Assembly (NCBI GenBank): GCA_019510305.1
Contig: JAEKKN010000025.1
Location: 1 to 64,000, forward strand
From: Microbacterium sp.
GTDB lineage: Bacteria; Actinomycetota; Actinomycetes; Actinomycetales; Microbacteriaceae
Direction of reading: 5' to 3'
Length of the DNA stretch: 64,000 bases
Below the pieces are notes generated by a model. It was not told where the DNA came from and did no database searches. It was given only the letters and a program-made list of their open reading frames with translations. This document shows positions 16,577 to 25,049 of the stretch, one piece after another; position 1 is the first letter of the stretch, and the number at the start of each line of letters is the position of its first letter. The position numbers were made by a program, and so were the translations under genes.

Positions 16577-18099
16577 CCGTCACCCACCACGTCCGGGTCC
16601 ACCGCAGCGACGAGAATCTGGCCCGTGAAGGCCAGCTCGCCTGGAAGATCGCCGAGGTCGCGGTCGACGCCGTCGAGGTCGAGCCGGCCGTCGTCGACAT
16701 GATCATCAACCGCATCATCGACAACGCCTCGGTGGCCGCGGCATCCCTCACCCGCGCCCCGATCAACGCGGCGCGCGCACAGGCGTTCAGCCACCCGGTG
16801 TCCACCGGCGGCCAGGGTGCGAACCTGTTCGGCGCAGCCCTCGACCACCGCACGAGTCCAGAATGGGCGGCGTGGGCGAACGGCGTGGCGGTGCGCGAGC
16901 TCGACTACCACGACACCTTCCTCGCGGCGGAGTACTCGCACCCCGGAGACAACATCCCGCCGATCCTCGCTGTGGCCCAGCATGCAGGCAAGGACGGTCG
17001 GGCACTCGTGCGCGGCATCGCGACCGGCTACGAGATCCAGATGGACCTCGTCCGCGCCATCTGCCTGCACAAGCACAAGATCGACCACGTCGCGCATCTC
17101 GGGCCCTCGGCTGCAGCTGGCATCGGCACGCTGCTCGACCTCGACGTCGAGACGATCTACCAGGCCGTCGGCCAGGCGCTGCACACCACGACCGCCACCC
17201 GTCAGAGCCGCAAGGGCGAGATCTCCACATGGAAGGCGCACGCGCCGGCATTCGCGGGAAAGATGGCCGTCGAAGCCGTCGATCGCGCGATGCGCGGGCA
17301 GACCAGTCCCTCGCCGATCTACGAAGGCGAGGACGGCGTGATCGCCTGGATGCTCGACGGCAATGACGCCGCATACGAGGTGCCGCTGCCTGCCGTCGGC
17401 GAGGCGAAGCGCGCGATCCTCGACTCGTACACGAAGGAGCACTCGGCCGAGTACCAGGCGCAGGCGTGGATCGATCTCGCCCGCAAGCTCGGCACCGAGA
17501 ACCCGGCGCTGCGCGACCCCGCGAACATCGAGTCGATCGTGCTGCACACCAGCCATCACACGCACTACGTGATCGGCTCAGGGGCGAACGACCCGCAGAA
17601 GTACGACCCCACCGCGTCGCGTGAGACCCTCGATCACTCGATCCCGTACATCTTCGCGGTGGCACTGCAGGACGGCGGCTGGCACCACGTCGACTCCTAT
17701 GCTCCCGAACGCGCTGCTCGACCGGACACGGTCCAGCTGTGGCACAAGATCACCACCGCCGAGGATCCCGAGTGGACGCGCCGCTACCACTCCGAGGATC
17801 CCGACGTGAAGGCCTTCGGCGGTCGCGTCGAGTTCCGTCTGACCGACGGCACGACCGTGGTCGACGAGATCGCGGTGGCCGACGCGCATCCGCTGGGAGC
17901 CCGTCCGTTCGCCCGTGAGAACTACATCGCGAAGTTCCGCCTGCTCGCAGAACCCGTGCTCGAGCCCGCCGAGATCGAGCGGTTCCTCGAGCTCGTGCAG
18001 CGGCTGCCCGAACTCACCGCCGCCGAGGTCGGCGAGCTCTCGATCATCGCGCGGCCCGGCCTGCTCGAGGCCGCGGATGCCCCGAAGGGGCTCTTCTGA
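16573..18099 (+). CDS. prpD: 2-methylcitrate dehydratase (MmgE/PrpD family)
   Basis: 508 residues, full length for PrpD. Family marks include the substrate-loop [39 protein letters not shown], and [24 protein letters not shown]. It dehydrates 2-methylcitrate to 2-methyl-cis-aconitate in propionate breakdown. Overlap with the regulator (ATGA) and with prpB (one base) shows tight coupling; the operon order is regulator, prpD, prpB, prpC. Confidence 0.95.
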   Translation: MTVTHHVRVHRSDENLAREGQLAWKIAEVAVDAVEVEPAVVDMIINRIIDNASVAAASLTRAPINAARAQAFSHPVSTGGQGANLFGAALDHRTSPEWAAWANGVAVRELDYHDTFLAAEYSHPGDNIPPILAVAQHAGKDGRALVRGIATGYEIQMDLVRAICLHKHKIDHVAHLGPSAAAGIGTLLDLDVETIYQAVGQALHTTTATRQSRKGEISTWKAHAPAFAGKMAVEAVDRAMRGQTSPSPIYEGEDGVIAWMLDGNDAAYEVPLPAVGEAKRAILDSYTKEHSAEYQAQAWIDLARKLGTENPALRDPANIESIVLHTSHHTHYVIGSGANDPQKYDPTASRETLDHSIPYIFAVALQDGGWHHVDSYAPERAARPDTVQLWHKITTAEDPEWTRRYHSEDPDVKAFGGRVEFRLTDGTTVVDEIAVADAHPLGARPFARENYIAKFRLLAEPVLEPAEIERFLELVQRLPELTAAEVGELSIIARPGLLEAADAPKGLF

Positions 18100-19013
18100 T
18101 GCTCTACTCCACGGTCACTCCGGCCGAGAAACGGCGGCTGTTCCGCGAGCGTCTCGCGAGCGGCGAGCTGCTGCGCCTGCCCGGCGCCTTCAACCCGCTC
18201 AGCGCGCGGCTGATCGAGGAGAAGGGCTTCGACGGCGTCTACATCTCGGGCGCGGTGCTCGCCGCCGACCTCGGACTCCCCGACATCGGGCTCACGACCC
18301 TCACCGAGGTGGCCGGCCGGGCGAAGCAGATCGCCCGCATGACCGACCTCCCCGCGATCGTCGACGCCGACACCGGTTTCGGCGAACCGATGAACGTCGC
18401 CCGCACGATCCAGGAGCTCGAGGATGCCGGGCTCGCCGGCACGCACATCGAGGACCAGATCAATCCCAAGCGCTGCGGTCACCTCGACGGCAAGAGCGTC
18501 GTCGACGAGAACACGGCGATCAAGCGCATCCGCGCCGCCGCCGACGCCCGACGGGACGAGAACTTCCTCATCATGGCGCGCACCGACATCCGTGCCATCG
18601 ACGGGTTGGAGGCCGCGATCGACCGCGCGAAGGCGCTGGTGGACGCCGGGGCCGACGCGATCTTCCCCGAGGCGATGCGCACGCTCGCGGAGTTCGAGGC
18701 GATGGCGAACGCCGTGGACGTCCCGATCCTCGCGAACATGACCGAGTTCGGCAAGAGCGAGCTGTTCCCTGTCGACCAGTTGCGGGATGCCGGTGTGAGC
18801 ATGGTCATCTGGCCGGTTTCGCTGCTGCGCATCGCGATGGGGTCGGCCGGCCGCGCACTGGATACGCTGAACGACGAGGGGCATCTGACCTCGAAGCTCG
18901 GCGAGATGCAGCATCGGGCCGATCTCTACGATCTGATCGACTACGAGTCGTACAACCACTTCGACTCGGGCGTCTTCAACTTCCGCGTCGAGCGGGACAC
19001 CACGAAGGAGTGA
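18099..19013 (+). CDS. prpB: Methylisocitrate lyase
   Basis: 304 residues of the isocitrate lyase/PEP mutase superfamily. The active-site loop reads PKRCGH with catalytic Cys126; metal-binding VDADTGFGEPMNVARTI is upstream and NMTEFGKSEL downstream. It splits 2-methylisocitrate into pyruvate and succinate. The start codon overlaps the prpD stop by one base. The size and the KRCGH motif separate it from isocitrate lyase proper (KKCGH, longer chain). Confidence 0.95.
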   Translation: MLYSTVTPAEKRRLFRERLASGELLRLPGAFNPLSARLIEEKGFDGVYISGAVLAADLGLPDIGLTTLTEVAGRAKQIARMTDLPAIVDADTGFGEPMNVARTIQELEDAGLAGTHIEDQINPKRCGHLDGKSVVDENTAIKRIRAAADARRDENFLIMARTDIRAIDGLEAAIDRAKALVDAGADAIFPEAMRTLAEFEAMANAVDVPILANMTEFGKSELFPVDQLRDAGVSMVIWPVSLLRIAMGSAGRALDTLNDEGHLTSKLGEMQHRADLYDLIDYESYNHFDSGVFNFRVERDTTKE

Positions 19014-19015
19014 CC

Positions 19016-20149
19016 ATGACCGAGCCGGACATCAAGAAGGGCCTCGCCGGAGTCGTCGTCGACACGACCGCGATCTCGAAGGTCAACCCCGAGACCAACA
19101 GCCTGCTGTACCGCGGGTACCCCGTGCAGGAGCTCGCCGCGACCCAGCCGTTCGAGGCCGTCGCGTACCTGCTCTGGAACGGTGAGCTGCCGGATGCTGA
19201 GCAGCTCGCCGAGCTGCGTGCGACGGAGCGTGCTCACCGTGCGCTCGCCGACGAGGTGAAGGCCGTGATCGATCTCATCCCGGTGAGCGCCCACCCGATG
19301 GACGAGGTGCGCACGGCGGTCAGTGCGATCGGCGCCTCCGATCCGAATGCCGGCGGCTCGGTGCTGAACGCGGGCGGGAGCCCCGCCGAGAACCTCGAGC
19401 GCAGCATCCGCCTGTTCGCGGCGCTGCCCGCGATCGTCGCCTACGGACAGCGCCGCCGTCGCGGCGAGGAGCCCATCGCGCCGCGGGACGACCTGGACTA
19501 CTCGGCGAACTTCCTCTGGATGACCTTCGGCGCCGAACCCGACGCGGTCGTGGTCGACGCGTTCAACCGCTCGATGATCCTGTATGCCGAGCACTCCTTC
19601 AACGCCTCGACGTTCACCGCCCGCGTGATCACCTCGACGCTCAGCGACCTGTACTCGGCCGTCGTCGGCGCGATCGGCGCGCTCAAGGGTCCTCTGCACG
19701 GGGGCGCGAACGAGGCCGTGCTGCACATCTTCGACGAGATCGGCGACGCCTCGAACGTGAAGTCCTGGCTCGACACGGCGCTCGCCGAGAAGCGCAAGAT
19801 CATGGGCTTCGGGCACCGCGTGTACAAGCGCGGAGACTCGCGAGTGCCCACCATGAAGGCCGCGCTCGACACCCTCGTCGAGCACTACGGACGGCATGAC
19901 GTGGCGGAGCTGTACGACGCCCTCGAGTCGGAGTTCGTCGCCCGCAAGGGGATCTACCCGAACCTCGACTACCCGTCGGGGCCGGCGTACAACCTCATCG
20001 GCTTCGACACCCTCACCTTCACGCCGCTGTTCGTCGCCGCACGCGTCACCGGGTGGACGGCGCACGTGATCGAGCAGGCCGGAGCGAACGCGCTCATCCG
20101 CCCGCTCTCGCACTACGACGGCGTCGACGAGCGGCATATCGCACGCTGA
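19016..20149 (+). CDS. prpC: 2-methylcitrate synthase
   Basis: 377 residues from the ATG at 19016; the frame is open far upstream, through prpB, but that is a shadow. Citrate synthase fold: catalytic His regions in LKGPLHGGANEAVL and IMGFGHRVYKRGDSR, and Asp in YPNLDYPSGPAY. The N-terminal IKKGLAGVVVDTTAISKV matches methylcitrate rather than citrate synthases. It condenses propionyl-CoA with oxaloacetate. Last gene of the operon, followed by a strong hairpin. Confidence 0.95.
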   Translation: MTEPDIKKGLAGVVVDTTAISKVNPETNSLLYRGYPVQELAATQPFEAVAYLLWNGELPDAEQLAELRATERAHRALADEVKAVIDLIPVSAHPMDEVRTAVSAIGASDPNAGGSVLNAGGSPAENLERSIRLFAALPAIVAYGQRRRRGEEPIAPRDDLDYSANFLWMTFGAEPDAVVVDAFNRSMILYAEHSFNASTFTARVITSTLSDLYSAVVGAIGALKGPLHGGANEAVLHIFDEIGDASNVKSWLDTALAEKRKIMGFGHRVYKRGDSRVPTMKAALDTLVEHYGRHDVAELYDALESEFVARKGIYPNLDYPSGPAYNLIGFDTLTFTPLFVAARVTGWTAHVIEQAGANALIRPLSHYDGVDERHIAR

Positions 20150-20162
20150 GCTCGGCCGTGAC

Positions 20163-20202
20163 GGTCCTTCGTCATGGGCAGAACTCCCCATGACGAAGGA
20201 CC
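20163..20202 (+). terminator. Hairpin after the prp operon
   Basis: Perfect 16-bp arms (20163-20178 and 20187-20202) with an 8-base loop lie 13 bases after the prpC stop. There is no U-tract, as usual for high-GC actinobacterial terminators. Confidence 0.8.
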
Positions 20203-20342
20203 CGATCCTTGCCCTGGCTGACGGTACCCTGAAGGAGTTCCCCGTCGCACGCACCGCGGCCGGGGGAGGGGGTCACCTCTTCCAGGTGACGAAGAGCAGA
20301 GCGGATGCCGTGGTCGACGGCGTCTACGGAGAGCAGCCATGA
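20190..20342 (+). CDS. Possible 50-residue small protein (uncertain)
   Basis: An ATG inside the right arm of the terminator hairpin opens a 50-codon frame whose TGA overlaps the next gene's ATG (ATGA). The codons look normal for this genome and the protein would start MTKDPILALADG and contain a GGGGHLFQV stretch. Against it, the start codon is locked in a stable hairpin, there is no SD sequence, and a promoter-like TACCCT lies inside the frame at 20225-20230. It may be only the leader of the following gene. Confidence 0.3.
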   Translation: MTKDPILALADGTLKEFPVARTAAGGGGHLFQVTKSRADAVVDGVYGEQP

Positions 20343-21784
20343 CCGAAACGCCGGAGAACCCGCAGCCGTCCCAGCCCGAGCCGACACAGCCACCGGCGCC
20401 GCCCGCCGCGCCGGTTCCGCCGGAGCCCGTCCAGCCGCCCGCGCCATACCAGCCCGAGCCCGTGCAGCCGCAGCCGCCGTACCAGCCCGAGCCCGTGCAG
20501 CCGCCGTCGTTCGATCCGAACGCGTACCCGGGGGCGCCGGCGGCCTACCCGGGGGCTGCTCCCACCGCAGCGCCGGATCCCTACGCGGTTCCCGGCCAGG
20601 GCAGCCCGCAGACCTACCCCGCAGCGTCGACGGAGCCGTATGCCGCGGCATCCGACCCCCACGCGTCGTATCCCGCCGCTCCGCAGGGCGACCCCAACGC
20701 CTACCCGCCCGGAGGCCCTGCCGCCTACCCGGGCGCTGCAGCTCCCGGCGACCCGAACGCCCCTTACCCCGGGGCCTACCCGGCTGCCGGCTTCGCGCCC
20801 GCACCGAAGAAGCCGATGTCGAAGGGGCTGCTGTTCGGCCTGATCGGCGGTGGAGCAGTGGTGGTCCTCGCGATCGCGGCCGCCGTGATCGTCCCGATCG
20901 TGACGCGGCCGGCCAAGCCCTCGGCGTCCGAGTACGTCGAGCAGTACCTGACGGCGCTCGCCGACGGCGACGCCGAGAAGGCGGTCACCTACGTCGAGAA
21001 CTACGGAGGCGACGATCTTCTGACCGCCGACGTCCTCAAGGAGTCGTTGAAGCTCGGCAAGATCGACAAGATCAAGGTCGGCAAGGAATCCGAGGGGGAG
21101 TACGGCGACACCCAGGTCGCAGTCACCTTCACCATCGGCGACACCAAGGTCGACCGCACGTTCGACGTGAACCCGTCGTATGACGGCACCGAGCTCACGA
21201 TCGTCGACGGCCTCGTGTCGTTCTCGGGCCTGTACGGATTCGAGGGGCTCGGCCTGACGGTGAACGGCGCCGAGGCGCCGACCGACAGCGTGTACGTCTT
21301 CCCCGGCACCTACCAGCTCGCGGTCGGTCCCGAGCAGTTCGCGATCGAAGGCGAGAGCACCCTCGTGGTCGCCTCCGACGACGACACCGAAGCGCTCTAC
21401 GAGGTGAAGCCGATCCTGAGCGAGGCGGGCACCACGTCGTTCCGCGAGCTGGTCAAGGCCTCGTTCGCCGAGTGCCTCGCGATGAAGACGCTCGACACCC
21501 CGTGCGGCATGAACACGAGCACCATGAGCCAGGACGGCTACACGCCCGTCGATGGCACGGTCACCCGCACGATCGACGCCGAGAACCAGTCGAAGCTCGA
21601 CAACCTCGAGGCCTACGTGAGCGAGCGCGCGATCGTGACGACGTACGACTACTGGGGTGCTGACATCACGCTCCAGGCCTCGAACGGTTCGTCGACCGAG
21701 CCGTTCGAAGTCCTCTTCGGCGGCGAGGTGCTGACCCCGAAGGTCGACTTCTCCGCCGAGATGCCCTCCGTCGTCTGGGAGTGA
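20339..21784 (+). CDS. Proline-rich, single-span membrane-anchored extracytoplasmic protein
   Basis: 481 residues. Residues 1-160 are low-complexity Pro/Gln/Ala with repeated PYQPEPVQP and AYPG units and are probably cytoplasmic and disordered. One transmembrane helix follows at about 161-187 (LLFGLIGGGAVVVLAIAAAV). The outer part has an ASEYVEQYLTALADGDAEKAVTYV helix of the DUF4878/NTF2-like kind seen in actinobacterial surface proteins, then beta-rich segments and two cysteines (AECLAMK, TPCGMNT). GGAG precedes the ATG by six bases. Function unknown; a cell-envelope or sensor role is plausible. Confidence 0.8.
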   Translation: MTETPENPQPSQPEPTQPPAPPAAPVPPEPVQPPAPYQPEPVQPQPPYQPEPVQPPSFDPNAYPGAPAAYPGAAPTAAPDPYAVPGQGSPQTYPAASTEPYAAASDPHASYPAAPQGDPNAYPPGGPAAYPGAAAPGDPNAPYPGAYPAAGFAPAPKKPMSKGLLFGLIGGGAVVVLAIAAAVIVPIVTRPAKPSASEYVEQYLTALADGDAEKAVTYVENYGGDDLLTADVLKESLKLGKIDKIKVGKESEGEYGDTQVAVTFTIGDTKVDRTFDVNPSYDGTELTIVDGLVSFSGLYGFEGLGLTVNGAEAPTDSVYVFPGTYQLAVGPEQFAIEGESTLVVASDDDTEALYEVKPILSEAGTTSFRELVKASFAECLAMKTLDTPCGMNTSTMSQDGYTPVDGTVTRTIDAENQSKLDNLEAYVSERAIVTTYDYWGADITLQASNGSSTEPFEVLFGGEVLTPKVDFSAEMPSVVWE

Positions 21785-21897
21785 GCGTGAGAGGCGGGCG
21801 GAGAGCCACTGCGTCTGACGCAGCCGCTGGGCGATCTGCCCGCCTTCATGACCGTGAACGGTGACGCCTCGATCTCGACACCCGTCGGTGGAGCGCA

Positions 21898-21986
21898 TCG
21901 TCGCTGCCGCGTCGATCAGCGGCGCGGCAGCGACGAACACGCGGCGGTAGAAGTACGCGTCCGGGCTTGCCGCGTCCGCGTACTTC
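21898..21986. terminator. Two consecutive hairpins between convergent genes
   Basis: The first hairpin has perfect 14-bp arms (21898-21911 and 21923-21936, 11-base loop). The second has perfect 10-bp arms (21950-21959 and 21977-21986). They fill the gap between the membrane protein gene and the convergent LacI gene and could stop transcription from both sides. Confidence 0.7.
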
Positions 21987-21989
21987 ACA

Positions 21990-23075
21990 TCAGCGCGCGG
22001 TGCTATCGCCGGCGGACGGCGACCATGAAGCGACGTCTGATGGATCCGTGGCCCTGCTCGGGAATCCCGTCGACTCGCGCCTGACGATGCGGTAGCCGGG
22101 CTTGACGGTTCTTGGCGGTCGGCGCTCGCCCTTCTCATCGATGCGCTCGACCAGCATGTCGACGGCGGCCACCGCGATCTCCTTGCGCCCGGCATCCACG
22201 GTCGACATCGAGGGGATCGAGAATCGAGACTCGTCGATATCGTCGAAGCCGATCACGGCGACATCTTCGGGAACCCGCAGGCCGGCCTCGCCGAGGGCGC
22301 GCAGGGCGCCGAGCCCGAGTGCATCGTTGAGAGCGAAGACGGCGTCGAACTCGATGCCCTCGTTGATGAGTTCGCGCACCGCCAGCACGCCGGCCGTGCG
22401 GCTCCAATGCCGACCCGAGCGGATCAGGCGGGAGTCGATGGCGAGACCGGCGCCGTCGAACGCCTCTCGGTAGCCCACGAGCCGGAGAGCCGCGGAGCTC
22501 GTGCCGTCTACGGTGTCGCCTTCGGCGCCGATGATCGCGATGCGTCGACGCCCGATGTCGATCAGATGCTCGACCGCCGCACGCGCGGAAGACACGTTGT
22601 GCATGGTGACGTGGTCGGTCGGGCCGTCGAAGATGCGCTCGCCCAGGAGCACGATGGGAAAGTCGGTGCGCAGGGCGTCGACGTCTGCCTGGCCGAGAGC
22701 ATGCGGGCTGAACAGCAGGCCGTCGGTCAGGCGGAGGCGGCCGCCCGTGATCACCTGCAGTTCGCGTTCGCGATCGCCGCTGGTCTGTTCGACCACGACG
22801 CCGAGGCCGTGCGTGTCGGCTGCGCGGATGACAGCGTCGGCCAGCTCAGCAAAGTAGTTCTCGCTGAGTGCCGGGACGGCGAGGCCGATGACCCCTGTTC
22901 GGCCCGAGCGGAGACCGCGGGCGGACAGGTTGGGCCGGTACCCGAGCTGATCGATGGCGTCTTGTACGCGCTGGCGCGTCTGCGGGCGCACATGCGGGTG
23001 ATCGTTGATGACATTGGACACCGTCTTTATGGAGACGCTCGCGAGGCGCGCGACGTCGTGCATCGTCGGTTCCAT
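21990..23075 (-). CDS. LacI-family transcriptional regulator
   Basis: 361 residues from the ATG at 23075; upstream in-frame starts are rejected because the normal LacI helix-turn-helix begins directly here (TMHDVARLASVSIKTVSNVIND). The hinge PNLSARGLRSGRTGVIGLAVP and the periplasmic-binding-protein-like effector domain (FALNDALGLGALRALGEAGLRVPEDVAVIGFDD) are complete. The C-terminus extends about 25 residues beyond the usual end. The gene is divergent from a GntR regulator and near a sugar operon, a CUT1 transporter and GH3/GH51 genes; the LacI-type operator at 31657 is a candidate target. Confidence 0.9.
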   Translation of the reverse strand: MEPTMHDVARLASVSIKTVSNVINDHPHVRPQTRQRVQDAIDQLGYRPNLSARGLRSGRTGVIGLAVPALSENYFAELADAVIRAADTHGLGVVVEQTSGDRERELQVITGGRLRLTDGLLFSPHALGQADVDALRTDFPIVLLGERIFDGPTDHVTMHNVSSARAAVEHLIDIGRRRIAIIGAEGDTVDGTSSAALRLVGYREAFDGAGLAIDSRLIRSGRHWSRTAGVLAVRELINEGIEFDAVFALNDALGLGALRALGEAGLRVPEDVAVIGFDDIDESRFSIPSMSTVDAGRKEIAVAAVDMLVERIDEKGERRPPRTVKPGYRIVRRESTGFPSRATDPSDVASWSPSAGDSTAR

Positions 23076-23199
23076 TGAGCCACCAATCACAGATATCGCG
23101 TCGGGCGCGTTGATTGATTCTAGTCGAGCGGTGGCGGCGGGCTTCGTGAAGGGGCGCACCGCGCGACACCGCAAAGACTCGGCCGCGTAGGATGGCCCA

Positions 23200-23901
23200 A
23201 TGTCCGCCACTGCCCCCGATCCACGGGTCCGACCGGTCCGGATCAGCCCTCGTCTGATCGTCGATGACGTTCATGACCAGCTCGTGAGGTTGATCATGGA
23301 CGGTCATATGCAGCCGGAGCAGTCCTTGAGTATTGACGCGCTCGCGCGAGAGTTCGGAGTATCGACCAGCCCCGTACGTGAGGCGCTCGCTCGGCTGGAC
23401 TCGACCGGACTGGTGCAGCGGGTGGCTCTTCGGGGATACCGCGTCGCGCCGGCGCCGGATTCCGGAGAGATCGGCGAACTCATCGACGCGCGTCTGCTCC
23501 TCGAGCCCGCGACCGCGGCCGAGGCGGCGCGACTGGAATCGCGATCCGCGCTCGTGCAGCGTCTCGACGACACGCTCGTTCGGCTGTCAGGGGCGCCGTC
23601 GGGTGAGCAATTCGATTCATTCCGCTCGTACTACGACGCAGATCGAGAGTTTCACCGTTCGATCTTCACGGGCGTGGGCAATCGCTTCATCCTGCAGGCG
23701 TACGACGCGCTCGGCGGTCACGTGCAGAGATTCCGTCTCTTCTCCGGCAAGGGCGTGACCGACGCCGAAGAGACCGTGGCCGAGCACTCGGCGATCCGTG
23801 ACGCGATCTCCGACGGAGATCCTGCTCTCGCGGAGAGGGCTATGCGTTCGCACCTCGTCGGTGTGCGTCATCGTTCCCTCGAGGATCTCGAGAGCGTCTG
23901 A
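23200..23901 (+). CDS. GntR-family (FCD) transcriptional regulator
   Basis: 233 residues. Winged helix with LAREFGVSTSPVREALARLDSTGLVQR; FCD domain with IDARLLLEPATAAEAARL, FHRSIFTGVGNRFIL and HSAIRDAISDGDPALAERAMRSHL, containing the usual metal-binding His/Asp positions. TAGGAT (23188-23193) ends six bases before the ATG, a leaderless arrangement. It precedes the tetrulose-type operon by 168 bases and probably regulates it through the palindrome at 24031. Confidence 0.9.
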   Translation: MSATAPDPRVRPVRISPRLIVDDVHDQLVRLIMDGHMQPEQSLSIDALAREFGVSTSPVREALARLDSTGLVQRVALRGYRVAPAPDSGEIGELIDARLLLEPATAAEAARLESRSALVQRLDDTLVRLSGAPSGEQFDSFRSYYDADREFHRSIFTGVGNRFILQAYDALGGHVQRFRLFSGKGVTDAEETVAEHSAIRDAISDGDPALAERAMRSHLVGVRHRSLEDLESV

Positions 23902-24030
23902 GGCGGAGTGACAGATCCGCCCCGGCGGAGATCACCTCGAGGAGCCATCGACTTCTCCGGTCCCCAGGCATGTCGTGCCGACATGCGCTTCTCGGCGGCC
24001 TTGTCACGGACAGTTGTTTCGTACTACCGT

Positions 24031-24046
24031 AGATCGTGCATGATCT
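24031..24046. promoter_or_regulatory. Palindromic operator candidate before the tetrulose-type operon
   Basis: AGATC (24031-24035) and GATCT (24042-24046) are inverted arms around a six-base centre; the whole 16 bases are palindromic with two mismatches. They directly follow a TTGTCA (24001-24006) / TACCGT (24025-24030) promoter with an 18-base spacer, where a repressor would block elongation or open-complex formation. The GntR gene immediately upstream is the likely source of the regulator. Confidence 0.5.
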
Positions 24047-24068
24047 CTGATATCCGATAAGGACGATG

Positions 24069-25049
24069 ATGGCACTGACAGCGACCACTTGGCCGATCGC
24101 AGCGGCGATGCTGCCGTTCGAACGGACCATGCCGAAACGTGATGACGACGACACGATCCGATCCATGTGGTCTCAGGCTCTGGAGGAGGTCGCCGATGCC
24201 GGATTCGACAACGTCGATCTGACGGACTCCTGGGTGGCGTGCGCAGACCTCGTCCCTCGACATCGCGCCATGCTTCGCGAGGCGATGGACGATGCCGGAG
24301 TCAGTGCCATCGCGCTTTCAGCGATCCGCCGCTCCATCATCGACGCGGAGCACGGCGAAGAGAACCTCGCCTACAGTCACCGGACGCTGGACGTGGCCGC
24401 TGAGCTGGGCATCGGCGTGGTCTCGTTCGGCCTGCACCAGGCATTGACCGCCGCTCAGCGCGAAGTGCTCTGGTTCTGGACGGTTCCCGGGCATCAGGAC
24501 CGGCCCGACGATCATGAAGCCCGTCGTCTGGCTGTGCGTCGCTTCCGCGAGCTCGGAGAACACGCGCAGCAACTGGGCATACTCGTTTCGCTCGAGATGT
24601 ATGAGCACACGTATCTCGGATCGGCGTCATCCGCGGTTCAACTCGTCGAAGAGATCGGTCTGCCTTCTGTAGGGCTCAATCCCGACATCGGCAACCTGAT
24701 CCGTCTGCATGAACCGGTAGCGGACTGGCGAGAGACGCTCAGAGCGACGCTGCCCTACAGCAATTACTGGCACGTCAAGAACTATCTGCGGGATGAGGAG
24801 CCGTCCACGGGCGCGGTGATGACGCATCCGGCATCCCTGGAGTCCGGATTCATCGACTACCGATGGGCGCTGCGTGAGGCGGTGGCCGCCGGGTTCCAGG
24901 GTGCGATCTGCGTGGAGCATTACGGCGGCGATGGGCTCAGCGTCAGCGCCACCAATAGAGATCATCTGAGGAACAGGGTGCTGCCGCGCAGGCAGACCGC
25001 CCACGGACGCAGCCGCGTCGCGCAGCAGTACGAGGGGAGCGAGCGATGA
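24069..25049 (+). CDS. TIM-barrel sugar (phosphate) isomerase/epimerase-like protein
   Basis: 326 residues of the AP-endonuclease-2/xylose-isomerase-like barrel family. The second of two adjacent ATGs (24069) is chosen because AAGGA then sits five bases upstream. Metal-site candidates are LVSLEMYEHT, VGLNPDIGNL, YWHVKNYL and AICVEHYGGD. It opens a four-gene operon joined by ATGA overlaps with a DhaK-DhaL kinase, an RpiB-like isomerase and a dehydrogenase. In erythrulose and apionate pathways, barrel enzymes of this fold isomerise L-erythrulose-1-phosphate or decarboxylate 3-oxo-isoapionate, and either role would fit; the sequence alone does not decide. Confidence 0.75.
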   Translation: MALTATTWPIAAAMLPFERTMPKRDDDDTIRSMWSQALEEVADAGFDNVDLTDSWVACADLVPRHRAMLREAMDDAGVSAIALSAIRRSIIDAEHGEENLAYSHRTLDVAAELGIGVVSFGLHQALTAAQREVLWFWTVPGHQDRPDDHEARRLAVRRFRELGEHAQQLGILVSLEMYEHTYLGSASSAVQLVEEIGLPSVGLNPDIGNLIRLHEPVADWRETLRATLPYSNYWHVKNYLRDEEPSTGAVMTHPASLESGFIDYRWALREAVAAGFQGAICVEHYGGDGLSVSATNRDHLRNRVLPRRQTAHGRSRVAQQYEGSER

